Translations under genes and position numbers: made by a program | The notes under the pieces: generated by a model | What the model saw: the letters and a program-made list of their open reading frames with translations, nothing else | What the model was told of the DNA's origin: nothing | The model's database searches: none | NCBI GenBank assembly: GCA_964383815.1 | Contig: CAYLIC010000022.1 | Span: forward strand, 1 to 36,589 | DNA from: UBA11524 sp964383815 | GTDB lineage: Bacteria > Bacillota > Clostridia > Christensenellales > Aristaeellaceae | Length of the DNA: 36,589 bases | Direction: 5' to 3' | Shown: positions 7,767 to 15,703 of the stretch, in pieces | Numbering within the stretch: the first letter of the stretch is position 1 | Layout: every line of letters starts with the position of its first letter

Positions 7767-8561
7767 TTAGACAGTCCAGGTGAGCTCCTGCATCATGGCG
7801 CGGTCGGGGATGCGGGTGTCCAGCTGGGTCAGGGCGTGGCGGAGAGCCACGGGGATGGGCCGGCCTTCGAAGGTGATGGTTGTGCCGTTGGCAGCGGTGA
7901 TTTTCTCCGCCATGCGTTGGGCAACAGCCTTGTCCGTGCTGCCCGTCAGCAGGATGAATTCATCGCCACCTATGCGGAAGAAGCGCATGCTTTCCTCACG
8001 GGCGGTATCAATGCGGCGGATACACTCGGCAATCGCCAAATCTCCCGCCATGTGACCGTAGGTGCTGTTGATGTCCATCAGGCGGCAGGTGTCCAGGGCC
8101 ACGGCCCAGGTACCGTTCATGGTCTGCATGGCATCGAAAAGATCGGTATTGTTAAACTGTTGCATGGAAATCGAACCTCCTAAAGGTAATCGTGGCAGCA
8201 TGCTCTTGGGCTGCAGCTGCGGGTAAATGTCAGAAAAGCTCCTTTCCCTGCGAAAGCGGGAGGGTGTTACGCCCCAGATGCGCTGAAACGCCCGGGTGAA
8301 CACTTCATGGGAGCCATAGCCATAGCGCAGGGCGATGGTCAGCACCGTGTCCTGGGTACCCAGCAGGTCACGGGCCGCCAGGGTGATTCTGCGGCGGGCG
8401 ATGTAGTCCTTCACGCCAATGTGGAAGGCATACCGGAACATTTTTTGCAGCGCGGAAAGGCTGTAGCCGCAGCTGTCGGCTACCTCCTCCGGGGTCAGTT
8501 CACCCCGCAGGCCTTCCTCAATGGTTCCCAGCGCTTCCGATAATACCTGTAGCCGGCTCAT
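7767..8561 (-). CDS. AraC-type DNA-binding domain fused to a GGDEF domain
   Basis: A 264-residue protein. Residues 10-108 form an AraC/XylS double helix-turn-helix, including the second-helix signature GYGSHEVFTRAFQRIWGVTPSRFR. Residues from about 133 form a compact GGDEF domain with LDTCRLMDINSTYGHMAGD and an intact FRIGGDEF signature, as in diguanylate cyclases that make cyclic-di-GMP. The linker is short. An AGGAGG at 8176-8181 with an in-frame ATG at 8165 could also produce the GGDEF part alone (132 residues). The full-length start at 8561 has AGGAGG five bases upstream. Likely a transcription factor with a nucleotide-signalling output or sensor; its target genes are unknown. Confidence 0.88.
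   Translation of the reverse strand: MSRLQVLSEALGTIEEGLRGELTPEEVADSCGYSLSALQKMFRYAFHIGVKDYIARRRITLAARDLLGTQDTVLTIALRYGYGSHEVFTRAFQRIWGVTPSRFRRERSFSDIYPQLQPKSMLPRLPLGGSISMQQFNNTDLFDAMQTMNGTWAVALDTCRLMDINSTYGHMAGDLAIAECIRRIDTAREESMRFFRIGGDEFILLTGSTDKAVAQRMAEKITAANGTTITFEGRPIPVALRHALTQLDTRIPDRAMMQELTWTV
8163..8181 (-). promoter_or_regulatory. Strong in-frame internal ribosome site and ATG inside araC-GGDEF
   Basis: Minus-strand AGGAGG (8181-8176), a 10 nt spacer and ATG (8165-8163) lie in frame exactly at the boundary between the AraC and GGDEF domains. In the fusion the ribosome site itself is translated as Leu-Gly-Gly-Ser. Confidence 0.6.
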
Positions 8562-8657
8562 TTCTGCCTCCTGTCAATCGAAAGGGATTCCACACATTCA
8601 GCATATCATGCTTTCCGTTCTCCTGTCTTGATGTTTTGCGCACACTTGCCCATAAGC

Positions 8658-8690
8658 AAAACCCCGCGCCTGTATGAGCACGGGGTTTTT
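8658..8690. terminator. Terminator of tcdA
   Basis: AAAACCCCG at 8658-8666 pairs with CGGGGTTTT at 8681-8689, giving T-runs on both strands. It separates tcdA from the araC-GGDEF gene. Confidence 0.8.
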
Positions 8691-8693
8691 GCG

Positions 8694-9401
8694 TTATTTC
8701 CTGGCGATGATGTCACGCACCGCTTCACCGGCGATGATCAGCCCCATAACCGATGGCACAAAGCTGACGCTGCCCGGCGTGGCCCGGCGGGAGGAAGGCT
8801 CCTCGCAGGGTGCAGGGTGCAGGGCTGGCTCGGTGGAATAGGCCACCTTCAGGCTGGGGATGCCGCGCTTTTTGCACTGTGTGCGGATCACCCGGGCCAG
8901 GGGGCAGGTGTTGGTTTTGTAAATATCGGTGATGACGATTTTTGTGGGATCCAGCTTGTTCCCGGCGCCCATGGCGGAAATGATGGGCACGCCCAGGCGG
9001 CTGGCCCGGGTAATCAGCTCCAGCTTCGCCGCCACGGTATCCACCGCATCAATGATGTAATCAAACCGGGAAAGGTCGATTTCTTCGGCGTTTTCGGGCA
9101 GGTAGAACATTTCGTGGCAGGCAATGCGGGCCTCCGGGTTGATGTCTGCCAGCCGCCGGGCCATGGCCTGCACCTTGCTCTGCCCCAGGGTGGAGTGCAG
9201 GGCAATGATTTGCCTGTTCAGGTTGGAAAGGGCCACGGTGTCGTTGTCAATCAGATCCATGCTGCCCACACCGGCACGGACGAGGGCCTCCGCCGCAAAG
9301 CCACCCACGCCGCCCACACCAAAAACAGCCACGCGAGCCTCGCGCAGTCTGCCCACAGCCTGGGCACCAAGGAGCATTTCCGTGCGGATGAATTGGGACA
9401 T
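8694..9401 (-). CDS. tcdA: tRNA threonylcarbamoyladenosine dehydratase (ThiF/E1-like)
   Basis: A 235-residue ATP-dependent enzyme that converts t6A at tRNA position 37 to its cyclic form (ct6A). The E1-like nucleotide-binding fold is clear: VAVFGVGGVGG, then LIDNDTVALSNLNRQ near residues 50-65, and DYIIDAVDTVAAK with the family Asp. The C-terminal PGSVSFVPSVMGLIIAGEAV is typical of TcdA/CsdL rather than ThiF or MoeB, and length agrees. GGAGG four bases upstream marks the start at 9401. A terminator follows. Confidence 0.95.
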   Translation of the reverse strand: MSQFIRTEMLLGAQAVGRLREARVAVFGVGGVGGFAAEALVRAGVGSMDLIDNDTVALSNLNRQIIALHSTLGQSKVQAMARRLADINPEARIACHEMFYLPENAEEIDLSRFDYIIDAVDTVAAKLELITRASRLGVPIISAMGAGNKLDPTKIVITDIYKTNTCPLARVIRTQCKKRGIPSLKVAYSTEPALHPAPCEEPSSRRATPGSVSFVPSVMGLIIAGEAVRDIIARK

Positions 9402-9429
9402 AGGGCCTCCAGCGGGCGTAGGTTGGCGG

Positions 9430-9500
9430 GAAGGAGCAAGCGCGGTGCACGAAACGCACCCCGAAAGGGATTCTTAAGGGATGAAATCCCTTATGCAGCG
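9430..9500 (-). repeat. Composite palindromic repeat, copy 2 (reverse orientation)
   Basis: The core palindrome at 9473-9495 (CTTAAGGGAT...ATCCCTTA-, one mismatch) is followed on the minus strand by AATCCC and GTGCGTTTCGTGCACC. The latter resembles the flank at 13786-13820. It lies 3' of araD and in the same orientation. Confidence 0.85.
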
Positions 9501-9520
9501 TGCAGGGACAGCGTCCCCGG

Positions 9521-10225
9521 TCACTTCTTCTGGCCGTAGTAGGCGTTGGGACCGTGCTTGCGGAGGAAGTGCTTGTCGCGAACGTAGTCGGGCAGGCAGG
9601 CCCGGGGCTGCTGCTGGGGCAGTGCCTCGGTATGCCAGGCCATCATGGCAACCTCCTCCATCACAACGGCGTTGTGCACGGCCTCCAGGGCATCCTTGCC
9701 CCAGGCAAAGGGCCCATGGTGCCGGGCCAGGGCGCAGGGCACATGGGCCGGGTTCAGGCCGTTATCCTCAAAGTGGGCGGCAATCACCCTGCCGGTTTCC
9801 AGCTCGTAGGCCCGGGAAACCTCCTCGGCAGTCAAATCGCGGCAGCAGGGAATGGCGCCATAGATATAGTCCGCATGGGTGGTGCCGTAGGCGGGAATGT
9901 CCCTCCCGGCCTGGGCCCAGATGGTTGCCCACCGGGAGTGGGTGTGCACCACGCCGCCAATGCCGGAAAAGCGCCGGTACAGCTCTGCATGGGTAGGCGT
10001 GTCGGAGGATGGGTTCAGGTCGCCCTCCACCTTGTTGCCTGCCAGGTCAATCACCACCATGTCCTCCGGGCGCAGCTCCTCATAGGGCACGCCGCTGGGC
10101 TTGATGACAAACAGACCCTTTTCCCTGTCAATGCCGGACACATTGCCCCATGTGAAGGTCACCAGGTGGTGGGCAGGCAGGAGCATATTCGCATTGTAAA
10201 CCTGTTGCTTAAGGGTTTCCAGCAT
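9521..10225 (-). CDS. araD: L-ribulose-5-phosphate 4-epimerase
   Basis: A 234-residue class II aldolase-family enzyme that interconverts L-ribulose-5-phosphate and D-xylulose-5-phosphate, joining L-arabinose breakdown to the pentose phosphate pathway. I see the N-terminal TWGNVSGID phosphate-binding region, the zinc-site HTHSRWAT near residues 94-98, the following HADYIYGAIPC, and the ARHHGPFAWG motif with the third zinc His. This order is specific for AraD-type epimerases; L-fuculose-phosphate aldolase and UlaF/SgbE are close relatives. AAAAGGAG lies before the ATG. It is downstream of the EAL-domain gene by 33 nt; no araA or araB is in the window. Confidence 0.93.
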   Translation of the reverse strand: MLETLKQQVYNANMLLPAHHLVTFTWGNVSGIDREKGLFVIKPSGVPYEELRPEDMVVIDLAGNKVEGDLNPSSDTPTHAELYRRFSGIGGVVHTHSRWATIWAQAGRDIPAYGTTHADYIYGAIPCCRDLTAEEVSRAYELETGRVIAAHFEDNGLNPAHVPCALARHHGPFAWGKDALEAVHNAVVMEEVAMMAWHTEALPQQQPRACLPDYVRDKHFLRKHGPNAYYGQKK

Positions 10226-10258
10226 GGTTTCACTTCTCCTTTTGGAAAGTCCGGCGGG

Positions 10259-12184
10259 TCAGGCGACCCGGTGGGCGCTGATGTGGTTGAGGAAGGCATT
10301 TTCCTCCATGGGCCTGGCGTAGAAGAAGCCTTGCATCCTGTCCACGCCAATGTCCTGCATCCGGTGGGATTGTTCGCGGGTTTCCACACCCTCAATCAGT
10401 ACCTGCACATCCAGGTGCTTCAGGCCGCTGACCAGGGCCTGCAGCAGGTCGTTGGCCTTGCTGTGCTCGTCCTCGGACAGGAGGGACTTATCCACCTTCA
10501 CAACCTCAATGGGGTAGTTCAGCACGCTGGCCAGGTTGGAATAGCCGGTGCCGAAATCGTCCAGGTAGAGGCCCACGCCCATTTCCTGCAGGCCGTTGAT
10601 GTTCTTCAGCAGCAGGTCGTTAATCTCGGTAAACACCCGCTCGGTAATCTCCACCTTGATCTGCCCGGGCTCCACCCGGTAATACTCCAGGTAGCGGCGG
10701 ATCACATCGCACATGTTCTGCTCGGCAAACTGCTGGGCAGAGAAGTTGATGGAGATGGGCGGCAGGTTTTCGTCCCGGTGGGCATCGATGAAGGCGCACA
10801 CCTTGCCCAGCACCATCCATGTCACCTGGATGATGGAGCCGTTTTCCTCCGCCGCAGGGATGAACACCCCGGGAGATACAACATGCCCGTCCTCGTCCCG
10901 CATGCGCAGCAGGGCCTCGGCGCCGCAGGGGCGCTGGCCCTCGGCATCGTAAATGGGCTGATAGCAAAGGAAGAAGCGGTTGTGGGCCAGGCTGGAGGTA
11001 ATCATCTCGTTCAGCTTTTCCCGGCTCGCCATCTTCTGGCGAACGTTGTCGTCAAAGACCACCACGGCGCTGTCCGGCAGGTCGCGGGCCTGCAGCTGGC
11101 AGTATTCCAGGTTGTTTATCAGCTCCTCCGGCGTGGCGCCGCCCTGGGGGTAGCTGACCTGGGCAAAGGAAACGCCCAACAGGGTGTGCATGTCGCCCAC
11201 CACCCACTCCTCGGTAAAGCGGTTGCGCAGGGTGTTCAGCTGGGCCTCCGATTCCGCGTCGGGCAGGTGCGCGTGGAAAATGACAAAATCGGTGCCGTTG
11301 AACCGGAAGCAGGAATCCCCCGGGCAGGTGCGGCGAATCTGCTGGGCCACCTGCTGCAGCAGCGCATCGCCCGAGGCTAGGCCAAAGCGGCGGTTAATCC
11401 GGCGGAAGTGCAAAAGGCTTACCTGCTGCAGGGTGAAGGGCTGCTGGGCGGCAATCATCCGCTGCATCCGGGCGGACACGGCCTCGCGGGTGCCCACGGC
11501 GGTCAGCCTGTCCCGGTTCACGCGCTGGCGCTGGCAGCACACCATCAAAACCAGCAGGATCAGCGCCAGGGCAATGCTGTTCATATACATGGGCGGCGTA
11601 AGCGCCTGGAAAACAGCCAGCGCAATCAGCAGGAAAGGCATCATCAGCATGGCCATGTGGAAGCCCCTGTCGGCCTCCCTGTGGTGGACGGCGTAATTCG
11701 CCAGCAGGGTAATCACCTGGGCACAGAAGCCAGCCTCGCTCAGCCAGGCCAGGGGACCATTGGACAGGGTACCCTGATCGTTGATATAGAACAGCTGGTA
11801 GTGGAAGCAGTTCGTCAGGCAGGCAGCGGCGTAAATGGCATAGAACACCCACATATCCAGCCTTGCCATGCGGAAGCCGCGCTGAGTGGTGGTGCCGGCG
11901 TAAATCTCCGCCAGCGCATAGGAGAATATGCAGGTGGAGGCAAAGGGCGTTGCCAGAAGGGACAGCATTGCCAGCAGCTCCAGCACATTGGCAGCGGGCG
12001 AGGCGGTCAGCTGGCAGGCAATCACCGCCAGGCGCAGGCCGCTGGCCACAATGGACGTGGACAGGCACAGGGTGAACATGCTCACCCGGCGGCTGGCGTA
12101 CACCCTGTCTGTAATGGTGAAGGCGAACATGAGCAGCAGCAGGATAAGCGCCAGCATCTCCGGTATGGCGTCGATTATCATCAC
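10259..12184 (-). CDS. Membrane GGDEF-EAL protein, probable cyclic-di-GMP phosphodiesterase
   Basis: A 641-residue protein. The first ~215 residues contain about six or seven membrane segments. A GGDEF-like domain follows (about 225-385) whose signature is FRFNGTDF instead of GGDEF, so cyclase activity is unlikely. The C-terminal EAL domain (about 395-635) keeps the key motifs: GAEALLRM, SINFSAQQF, VEITERVF, LDDFGTGYSNL, VVKVDKSLL and LIEGVET. It is therefore a likely phosphodiesterase that degrades cyclic-di-GMP. It starts with GTG at 12184 or the adjacent ATG; GGAGGAGG upstream spaces better with the GTG. araD follows by 33 nt. Confidence 0.93.
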   Translation of the reverse strand: MMIIDAIPEMLALILLLLMFAFTITDRVYASRRVSMFTLCLSTSIVASGLRLAVIACQLTASPAANVLELLAMLSLLATPFASTCIFSYALAEIYAGTTTQRGFRMARLDMWVFYAIYAAACLTNCFHYQLFYINDQGTLSNGPLAWLSEAGFCAQVITLLANYAVHHREADRGFHMAMLMMPFLLIALAVFQALTPPMYMNSIALALILLVLMVCCQRQRVNRDRLTAVGTREAVSARMQRMIAAQQPFTLQQVSLLHFRRINRRFGLASGDALLQQVAQQIRRTCPGDSCFRFNGTDFVIFHAHLPDAESEAQLNTLRNRFTEEWVVGDMHTLLGVSFAQVSYPQGGATPEELINNLEYCQLQARDLPDSAVVVFDDNVRQKMASREKLNEMITSSLAHNRFFLCYQPIYDAEGQRPCGAEALLRMRDEDGHVVSPGVFIPAAEENGSIIQVTWMVLGKVCAFIDAHRDENLPPISINFSAQQFAEQNMCDVIRRYLEYYRVEPGQIKVEITERVFTEINDLLLKNINGLQEMGVGLYLDDFGTGYSNLASVLNYPIEVVKVDKSLLSEDEHSKANDLLQALVSGLKHLDVQVLIEGVETREQSHRMQDIGVDRMQGFFYARPMEENAFLNHISAHRVA

Positions 12185-12236
12185 AGGCCCGTCCTCCTCC
12201 CCATTAATATGAAAAAACCTACTTGAAACCGTTTAC

Positions 12237-12265
12237 AGTATACCCCTATCCGCCAAGAAAAGCAA
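12237..12265 (-). promoter_or_regulatory. Promoter of the GGDEF-EAL gene
   Basis: Minus-strand TTGCTT (12265-12260) and TATACT (12242-12237) have a 17 bp spacer, about 55 nt before the start codon. Confidence 0.65.
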
Positions 12266-12351
12266 GGAAAAGCCAAAAGAATACCACATTATATTCATGT
12301 TTCACAAGCCGTACATGAACATTTTTTGTTATGTAACCAATTTGAAACCAT

Positions 12352-12379
12352 TTGCTTTCCGCCTGTGATATGGTATAAT
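12352..12379 (+). promoter_or_regulatory. Promoter of the secreted-protein/XRE-S24 unit
   Basis: TTGCTT (12352-12357) and TATAAT (12374-12379) are 16 bp apart and about 20 nt before the start codon, so the leader is very short. It diverges from the GGDEF-EAL promoter. Confidence 0.7.
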
Positions 12380-12400
12380 GGCGGCAATGGAGGTGTTGCT

Positions 12401-13012
12401 ATGCGGCGTTTGCTGGTGCTTATCCTGCTGATGCTGACCTGCACAGCCGCCCTGGCAGAAGGCTTTGACCAGGCGGCGCTGGAGCAGCTGGAGGGCTGCT
12501 CCGTCTACCGGGAGGCCAACCAGGTGGACACGGTGGTGCGCCCCATGTCCCAGCCCTATGCAGGCCAGGTGAGCCTGGAAGATGCCGATCTGGCTGTGTT
12601 TCTGGACTTCATCCGCCTGGAAAACCAGGAGGTGACCCTCCTGCGGCTAACCCTGTCCCTGTCCTCCTGCGAGTATCTGGCGGCAGGCGAGATGGCGATC
12701 ACCGTGGCAGGCAAGGAGTATGCCTTCCAGGTGCGCCCGCAGGTGGCAGAGTATGACCTGACCTATTACGAGGACTACACTGCCTGCCTGACGGACGAAA
12801 GCCTGCCGATGCTGAAGGCCATGGCCGGCAGCAGGCAGGACACCTTTCCCATCCGCCTGACGGGAAACCTGACCGTGGAGGGAAGCATCACCCTGCCCCT
12901 GGACGAGGTTGCCGCCCTGTACGACACCTATGTTGACCTGGGTGGCCCGTCCCAGCGGCTGGACTGCTGCCGGGAGGACTGGCCCGTAACCATCTCAACC
13001 ACCAAAAAGTAA
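12401..13012 (+). CDS. Secreted protein of unknown function
   Basis: A 203-residue protein with a signal peptide (MRRLLVLILLMLTCTAALAE, predicted cleavage at ALA-E near residue 19). The mature region is acidic, has a Tyr-rich stretch LTYYEDYTAC and several cysteines (CSVY, SSCEY, YTACL, LDCC) that could form disulfides. I recognise no family. GGAGG with a 7-base spacer marks the start at 12401. The XRE-S24 regulator begins 11 nt after its stop, so the two are one transcription unit. Confidence 0.75.
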   Translation: MRRLLVLILLMLTCTAALAEGFDQAALEQLEGCSVYREANQVDTVVRPMSQPYAGQVSLEDADLAVFLDFIRLENQEVTLLRLTLSLSSCEYLAAGEMAITVAGKEYAFQVRPQVAEYDLTYYEDYTACLTDESLPMLKAMAGSRQDTFPIRLTGNLTVEGSITLPLDEVAALYDTYVDLGGPSQRLDCCREDWPVTISTTKK

Positions 13013-13023
13013 CGGAGGAAGCT

Positions 13024-13752
13024 ATGAGCAGACTGGGAGACCTGATTCGCACCGAGCGCCTGCGGGCAAAGATGACCCCCAAGCAGGTTGCCAAAAAGTG
13101 CGGCGTGGCAGAGAGCTTTATTGTGGCGGTGGAGGCCGGCACCCGCATCATCGCGGATGACCAGGCCCGCCGCATTCTGAAAACCATTGGCCTGCGGGAG
13201 CAAACCGAGGCGGACTTCACCCTGGACGACATTGCCGCCACGGTGGATCTGGCCTCCGTGCAGCCCCAAATGGCCCAGGCCGCCGCCAAACCCCGGCCCA
13301 GGGAAACCGAAAGGGTTGCCACCACCGAGGAAAAGGGCGAAGGCGTGGTGGGCAGCGTGTGGCTGGACGCGCTGACCAGCGTGCTGAAGCATGTGCCGGT
13401 GATGAACGCCGTTATGAAGCCCGTTGACCACCGGCTGCTGCCCATCCAGGGCGGCAAAATTGAGGGTGCAAACCCGGACAAGGTGTTCTATTTCCTTGCC
13501 CCGGACGACAGCATGCGCGGCTTCCGCATCCATTCCGGTGACCTGGCGCTCATCGTCCCCGCCCAGTCCCCGGTGGATGGCGCCATTATGCTGGTGGAGC
13601 ACAACAGCCACCGCTTTCTGCGCAAGATTAAGAAGCTGGATCACCTGCAGGTCCTGCTCCAGTCCTACGACCGGGAATACGATGCCATCACCGCCAACCT
13701 GAACGAAGTCACCTTCCTCGGCCGGGCCGTGAAGCTGGAAATCACGCTTTAA
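13024..13752 (+). CDS. XRE-family regulator with LexA/S24-like C-terminal domain
   Basis: A 242-residue protein. Residues 1-57 form an XRE-type helix-turn-helix (TPKQVAKKCGVAESFIVAVEAG). An Ala/Pro/Arg-rich linker follows, and residues from about 140 match the S24/LexA fold: DDSMRGFRIHSGDLALIVP with the Ser of the catalytic dyad, and VDGAIMLVEHNSHRFLRKIKKL. At the usual lysine position (the K in T-V-K-R-L-type motifs) I read Arg or an adjacent Lys, so self-cleavage is uncertain. Two-domain regulators of this type respond to DNA damage or other stress in some phages and bacteria. Here there is no phage context, and it is cotranscribed with a secreted protein. Confidence 0.82.
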   Translation: MSRLGDLIRTERLRAKMTPKQVAKKCGVAESFIVAVEAGTRIIADDQARRILKTIGLREQTEADFTLDDIAATVDLASVQPQMAQAAAKPRPRETERVATTEEKGEGVVGSVWLDALTSVLKHVPVMNAVMKPVDHRLLPIQGGKIEGANPDKVFYFLAPDDSMRGFRIHSGDLALIVPAQSPVDGAIMLVEHNSHRFLRKIKKLDHLQVLLQSYDREYDAITANLNEVTFLGRAVKLEITL

Positions 13753-13761
13753 GGGCGGCAA

Positions 13762-13850
13762 ACCCGCTTAAGGATTTCATCCCTTAAGAATCCCATTTTT
13801 GCGTGTGTTTCGTGCGCCGTGCCAGCGGGGGTCCCGGTGCCGGACCATCC
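13762..13850 (+). repeat. Composite palindromic repeat, copy 3
   Basis: The core palindrome at 13767-13788 (CTTAAGGAT...ATCCCTTAAG, one base shorter in one arm) lies 15 nt after the XRE-S24 stop. It is followed by AATCCC, then GTGTGTTTCGTGCGCC like copy 2, then GCGGGGGTCCCGG, a possible variant of the GCAGGGGTCACG module. Confidence 0.85.
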
Positions 13851-13854
13851 GCCA

Positions 13855-13899
13855 AACAAAAAAGAACGGAAGCGTCCTTGCCGGGCGTTTCCGTTCTTT
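13855..13899 (-). terminator. Terminator of the glycyl-tRNA synthetase gene
   Basis: A 14 bp stem with one G-U pair (13861-13874 and 13886-13899) is followed on the minus strand by a T-rich tract TTTTTTGTTTGG. Confidence 0.88.
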
Positions 13900-13905
13900 G
13901 GTTTA

Positions 13906-15285
13906 TCAGAAGCGCATTCTGTCCTCAATGTACTGGCGCAGGTCCTTCAGGGCAACCCGCTCCTGCTGCATGGTGTCCCTGTCGCGGACGGTGACGGACT
14001 GGGTTTCCTCCGTATCGAAGTCCACACAGATGGAGAACGGCGTGCCAATCTCGTCCTGGCGGCGGTAACGCTTGCCGATGGAGCCAGTTTCGTCGTAATC
14101 CACGGGGAAATACTTGGCCAGCTCCGCATGGATTTCGCTGGCCAGGCCGCCCAGCTTGTTCTTCTGCAGGGGGAGCACGGCGGCCTTGTAGGGTGCCAGC
14201 GCCGGGTGCAGGTGCAGCACGGTGCGCACATCGCCGCCCTCCAGCTCCTCCTCGTCATAGGCGTTGCACAGGAAGGCCAGCACCAGCCGCTCCACGCCCA
14301 CGGAAGGCTCCACGCAATAGGGGATGAACCTTTCATTGGTCACAGGATCCATGTATTCCATGGACTTGCCGCTATGCTCCTGGTGCTGCTTCAGGTCGTA
14401 ATCCGTGCGGTCGGCAATGCCCCACAGCTCACCCCAGCCAAAGGGGAACAGATACTCAAAATCGGTGGTCGCCTTGGAATAGAAGGCCAGCTTCTCCGGC
14501 TCGTGATCCCGCAAGCGGAGCTTTTCCTCCTTCAGGCCCAGGTTCAGCAGCCAGTTCTTGCAGAAGGTGCGCCAGTAGTTGAACCACTCCAGATCCTCGC
14601 CGGGCTTGCAGAAGAACTCCAGCTCCATCTGCTCAAACTCCAGCACACGGAAGATGAAGTTGCCGGGGGTAATCTCGTTGCGGAAGGATTTGCCAATCTG
14701 GCAAATGCCCGCAGGCAGCTTCTTGCGGGTGGTGCGCATCACATTGTTGAAGTTGACAAAGATACCCTGGGCGGTTTCAGGGCGCAGCAGCACCTCGGAG
14801 GCAGAGGCCTCGTTCACGCCCAGGTGGGTTTTGAACATCAGGTTGAACTGGCGGATGCCGGTAAAGTCCTTCTTGCCGCACACAGGACAAACAATGTCGT
14901 GCTCGGCAATGTAGTTTTCCAGCTCCTCATTCTTCCAGCCGTCGCCGGTTTCGGCGCCATGGGTGAAATCCTCAATCAGCTTGTCTGCGCGGAAGCGGGC
15001 CTTGCAGGCTTTGCAGTCCATCAGGGGATCATTGAAGCCGCCCACATGGCCGGAGGCAACCCACACCTCGCGGTTCATCAGGATGCCGCAATCCAGGCCG
15101 GTGTTGTACTTGCTCTCCTGAACAAACTTCTGCCACCAGGCTTTTTTGATGTTGTTCTTGAATTCCACGCCCAGGGGCCCAAAGTCCCAGGTGTTCGCCA
15201 GGCCGCCGTAAATCTCGGAGCCTGCAAAAATAAAGCCGCGGTTCTTGCACAGCGCGACCAGCTTGTCCATCGTCAGTTCCGCCAT
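13906..15285 (-). CDS. glyQS: Glycyl-tRNA synthetase, single-chain alpha2 type
   Basis: A 459-residue class II synthetase that charges tRNA-Gly, of the homodimeric type rather than the alpha2beta2 GlyQ/GlyS type. Motif 1 lies near the N-terminus (SEIYGGLANTWDFGPLG). A metal-binding-like insertion has CKACKARF and CPVCGKKDF. RPETAQGIFVNF and FRNEITPGNFIFRVLEFEQME are the motif 2 region, and PSVGVERLVLAFL is motif 3. The C-terminal anticodon-binding domain includes LHLHPALAPYKAAVLPL. Length is typical. GGGAGG before the ATG at 15285 fixes the start. A strong promoter and a short leader without T-box features precede it. Confidence 0.97.
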   Translation of the reverse strand: MAELTMDKLVALCKNRGFIFAGSEIYGGLANTWDFGPLGVEFKNNIKKAWWQKFVQESKYNTGLDCGILMNREVWVASGHVGGFNDPLMDCKACKARFRADKLIEDFTHGAETGDGWKNEELENYIAEHDIVCPVCGKKDFTGIRQFNLMFKTHLGVNEASASEVLLRPETAQGIFVNFNNVMRTTRKKLPAGICQIGKSFRNEITPGNFIFRVLEFEQMELEFFCKPGEDLEWFNYWRTFCKNWLLNLGLKEEKLRLRDHEPEKLAFYSKATTDFEYLFPFGWGELWGIADRTDYDLKQHQEHSGKSMEYMDPVTNERFIPYCVEPSVGVERLVLAFLCNAYDEEELEGGDVRTVLHLHPALAPYKAAVLPLQKNKLGGLASEIHAELAKYFPVDYDETGSIGKRYRRQDEIGTPFSICVDFDTEETQSVTVRDRDTMQQERVALKDLRQYIEDRMRF

Positions 15286-15321
15286 GGTATGTCCCTCCCG
15301 ATTGTATATTCGCACCTATTT

Positions 15322-15350
15322 ATCATAGGCGCTGCCGGGCATTTTGTCAA
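15322..15350 (-). promoter_or_regulatory. Promoter of the glycyl-tRNA synthetase gene
   Basis: Minus-strand TTGACA (15350-15345) and TATGAT (15327-15322) have a 17 bp spacer. Confidence 0.85.
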
Positions 15351-15420
15351 GTGCGGCAGGTGTACTTTCGCCGTTTCACCGCCGCGCTGAAACCCCCAAA
15401 AGAAAATTGCAAACAAGGGC

Positions 15421-15449
15421 TTGACAAACGCAAATTCATCTGATAGAAT
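15421..15449 (+). promoter_or_regulatory. Promoter of the tRNA operon
   Basis: TTGACA (15421-15426) and TAGAAT (15444-15449) have a 17 bp spacer, about 38 nt before tRNA-Val. Confidence 0.85.
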
Positions 15450-15486
15450 ATATTCCGTTGTCAGGTTCACACCTGCGGCGGATGAT

Positions 15487-15559
15487 GGTCTGTTGGCTCA
15501 GTTGGTAGAGCACATCGTTCACATCGATGGGGTCACTGGTTCGAGTCCAGTACAGACCA
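15487..15559 (+). tRNA. tRNA-Val (anticodon CAC)
   Basis: A 73 nt cloverleaf with acceptor GGTCTGT/ACAGACC, D-arm GCTC/GAGC, and anticodon stem CATCG/CGATG enclosing loop TTCACAT (anticodon CAC, codon GUG). The variable loop is 5 nt, and the T-arm is ACTGG/CCAGT with TTCGAGT. The discriminator is A. The 3' CCA is not encoded, so CCA-adding enzyme is needed. Confidence 0.96.
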
Positions 15560-15591
15560 CGAACCCTTTGCCCAGGGGCAGAGGGTTACAT

Positions 15592-15664
15592 GGGGCATTA
15601 GCGCAGCTGGTAGCGCACAACACTGGCAGTGTTGGGGTCAGCGGTTCGAATCCGCTATGCTCCA
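15592..15664 (+). tRNA. tRNA-Ala (anticodon GGC)
   Basis: A 73 nt cloverleaf with acceptor GGGGCAT/ATGCTCC, including the G3-U70 pair that identifies alanine tRNAs. Anticodon stem CAACA/TGTTG encloses loop CTGGCAG (anticodon GGC, codons GCC/GCU). The T-arm is AGCGG/CCGCT with TTCGAAT. The 3' CCA is not encoded. It is cotranscribed with tRNA-Val. Confidence 0.97.
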
Positions 15665-15667
15665 CTG

Positions 15668-15703
15668 AAAAGAGGTCACAGCACAGGCTGCGGCCTCTTT
15701 TTT
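15668..15703 (+). terminator. Terminator of the tRNA operon
   Basis: AAAAGAGGTC (15668-15677) pairs with GGCCTCTTTT (15692-15701) with one G-U pair; T-rich sequence follows. Confidence 0.85.

Noticed and set aside
15286..15420. Glycine T-box or riboswitch ahead of the glycyl-tRNA synthetase gene
   Set aside because: The promoter is only about 40 nt from the start codon and no T-box sequence is present.
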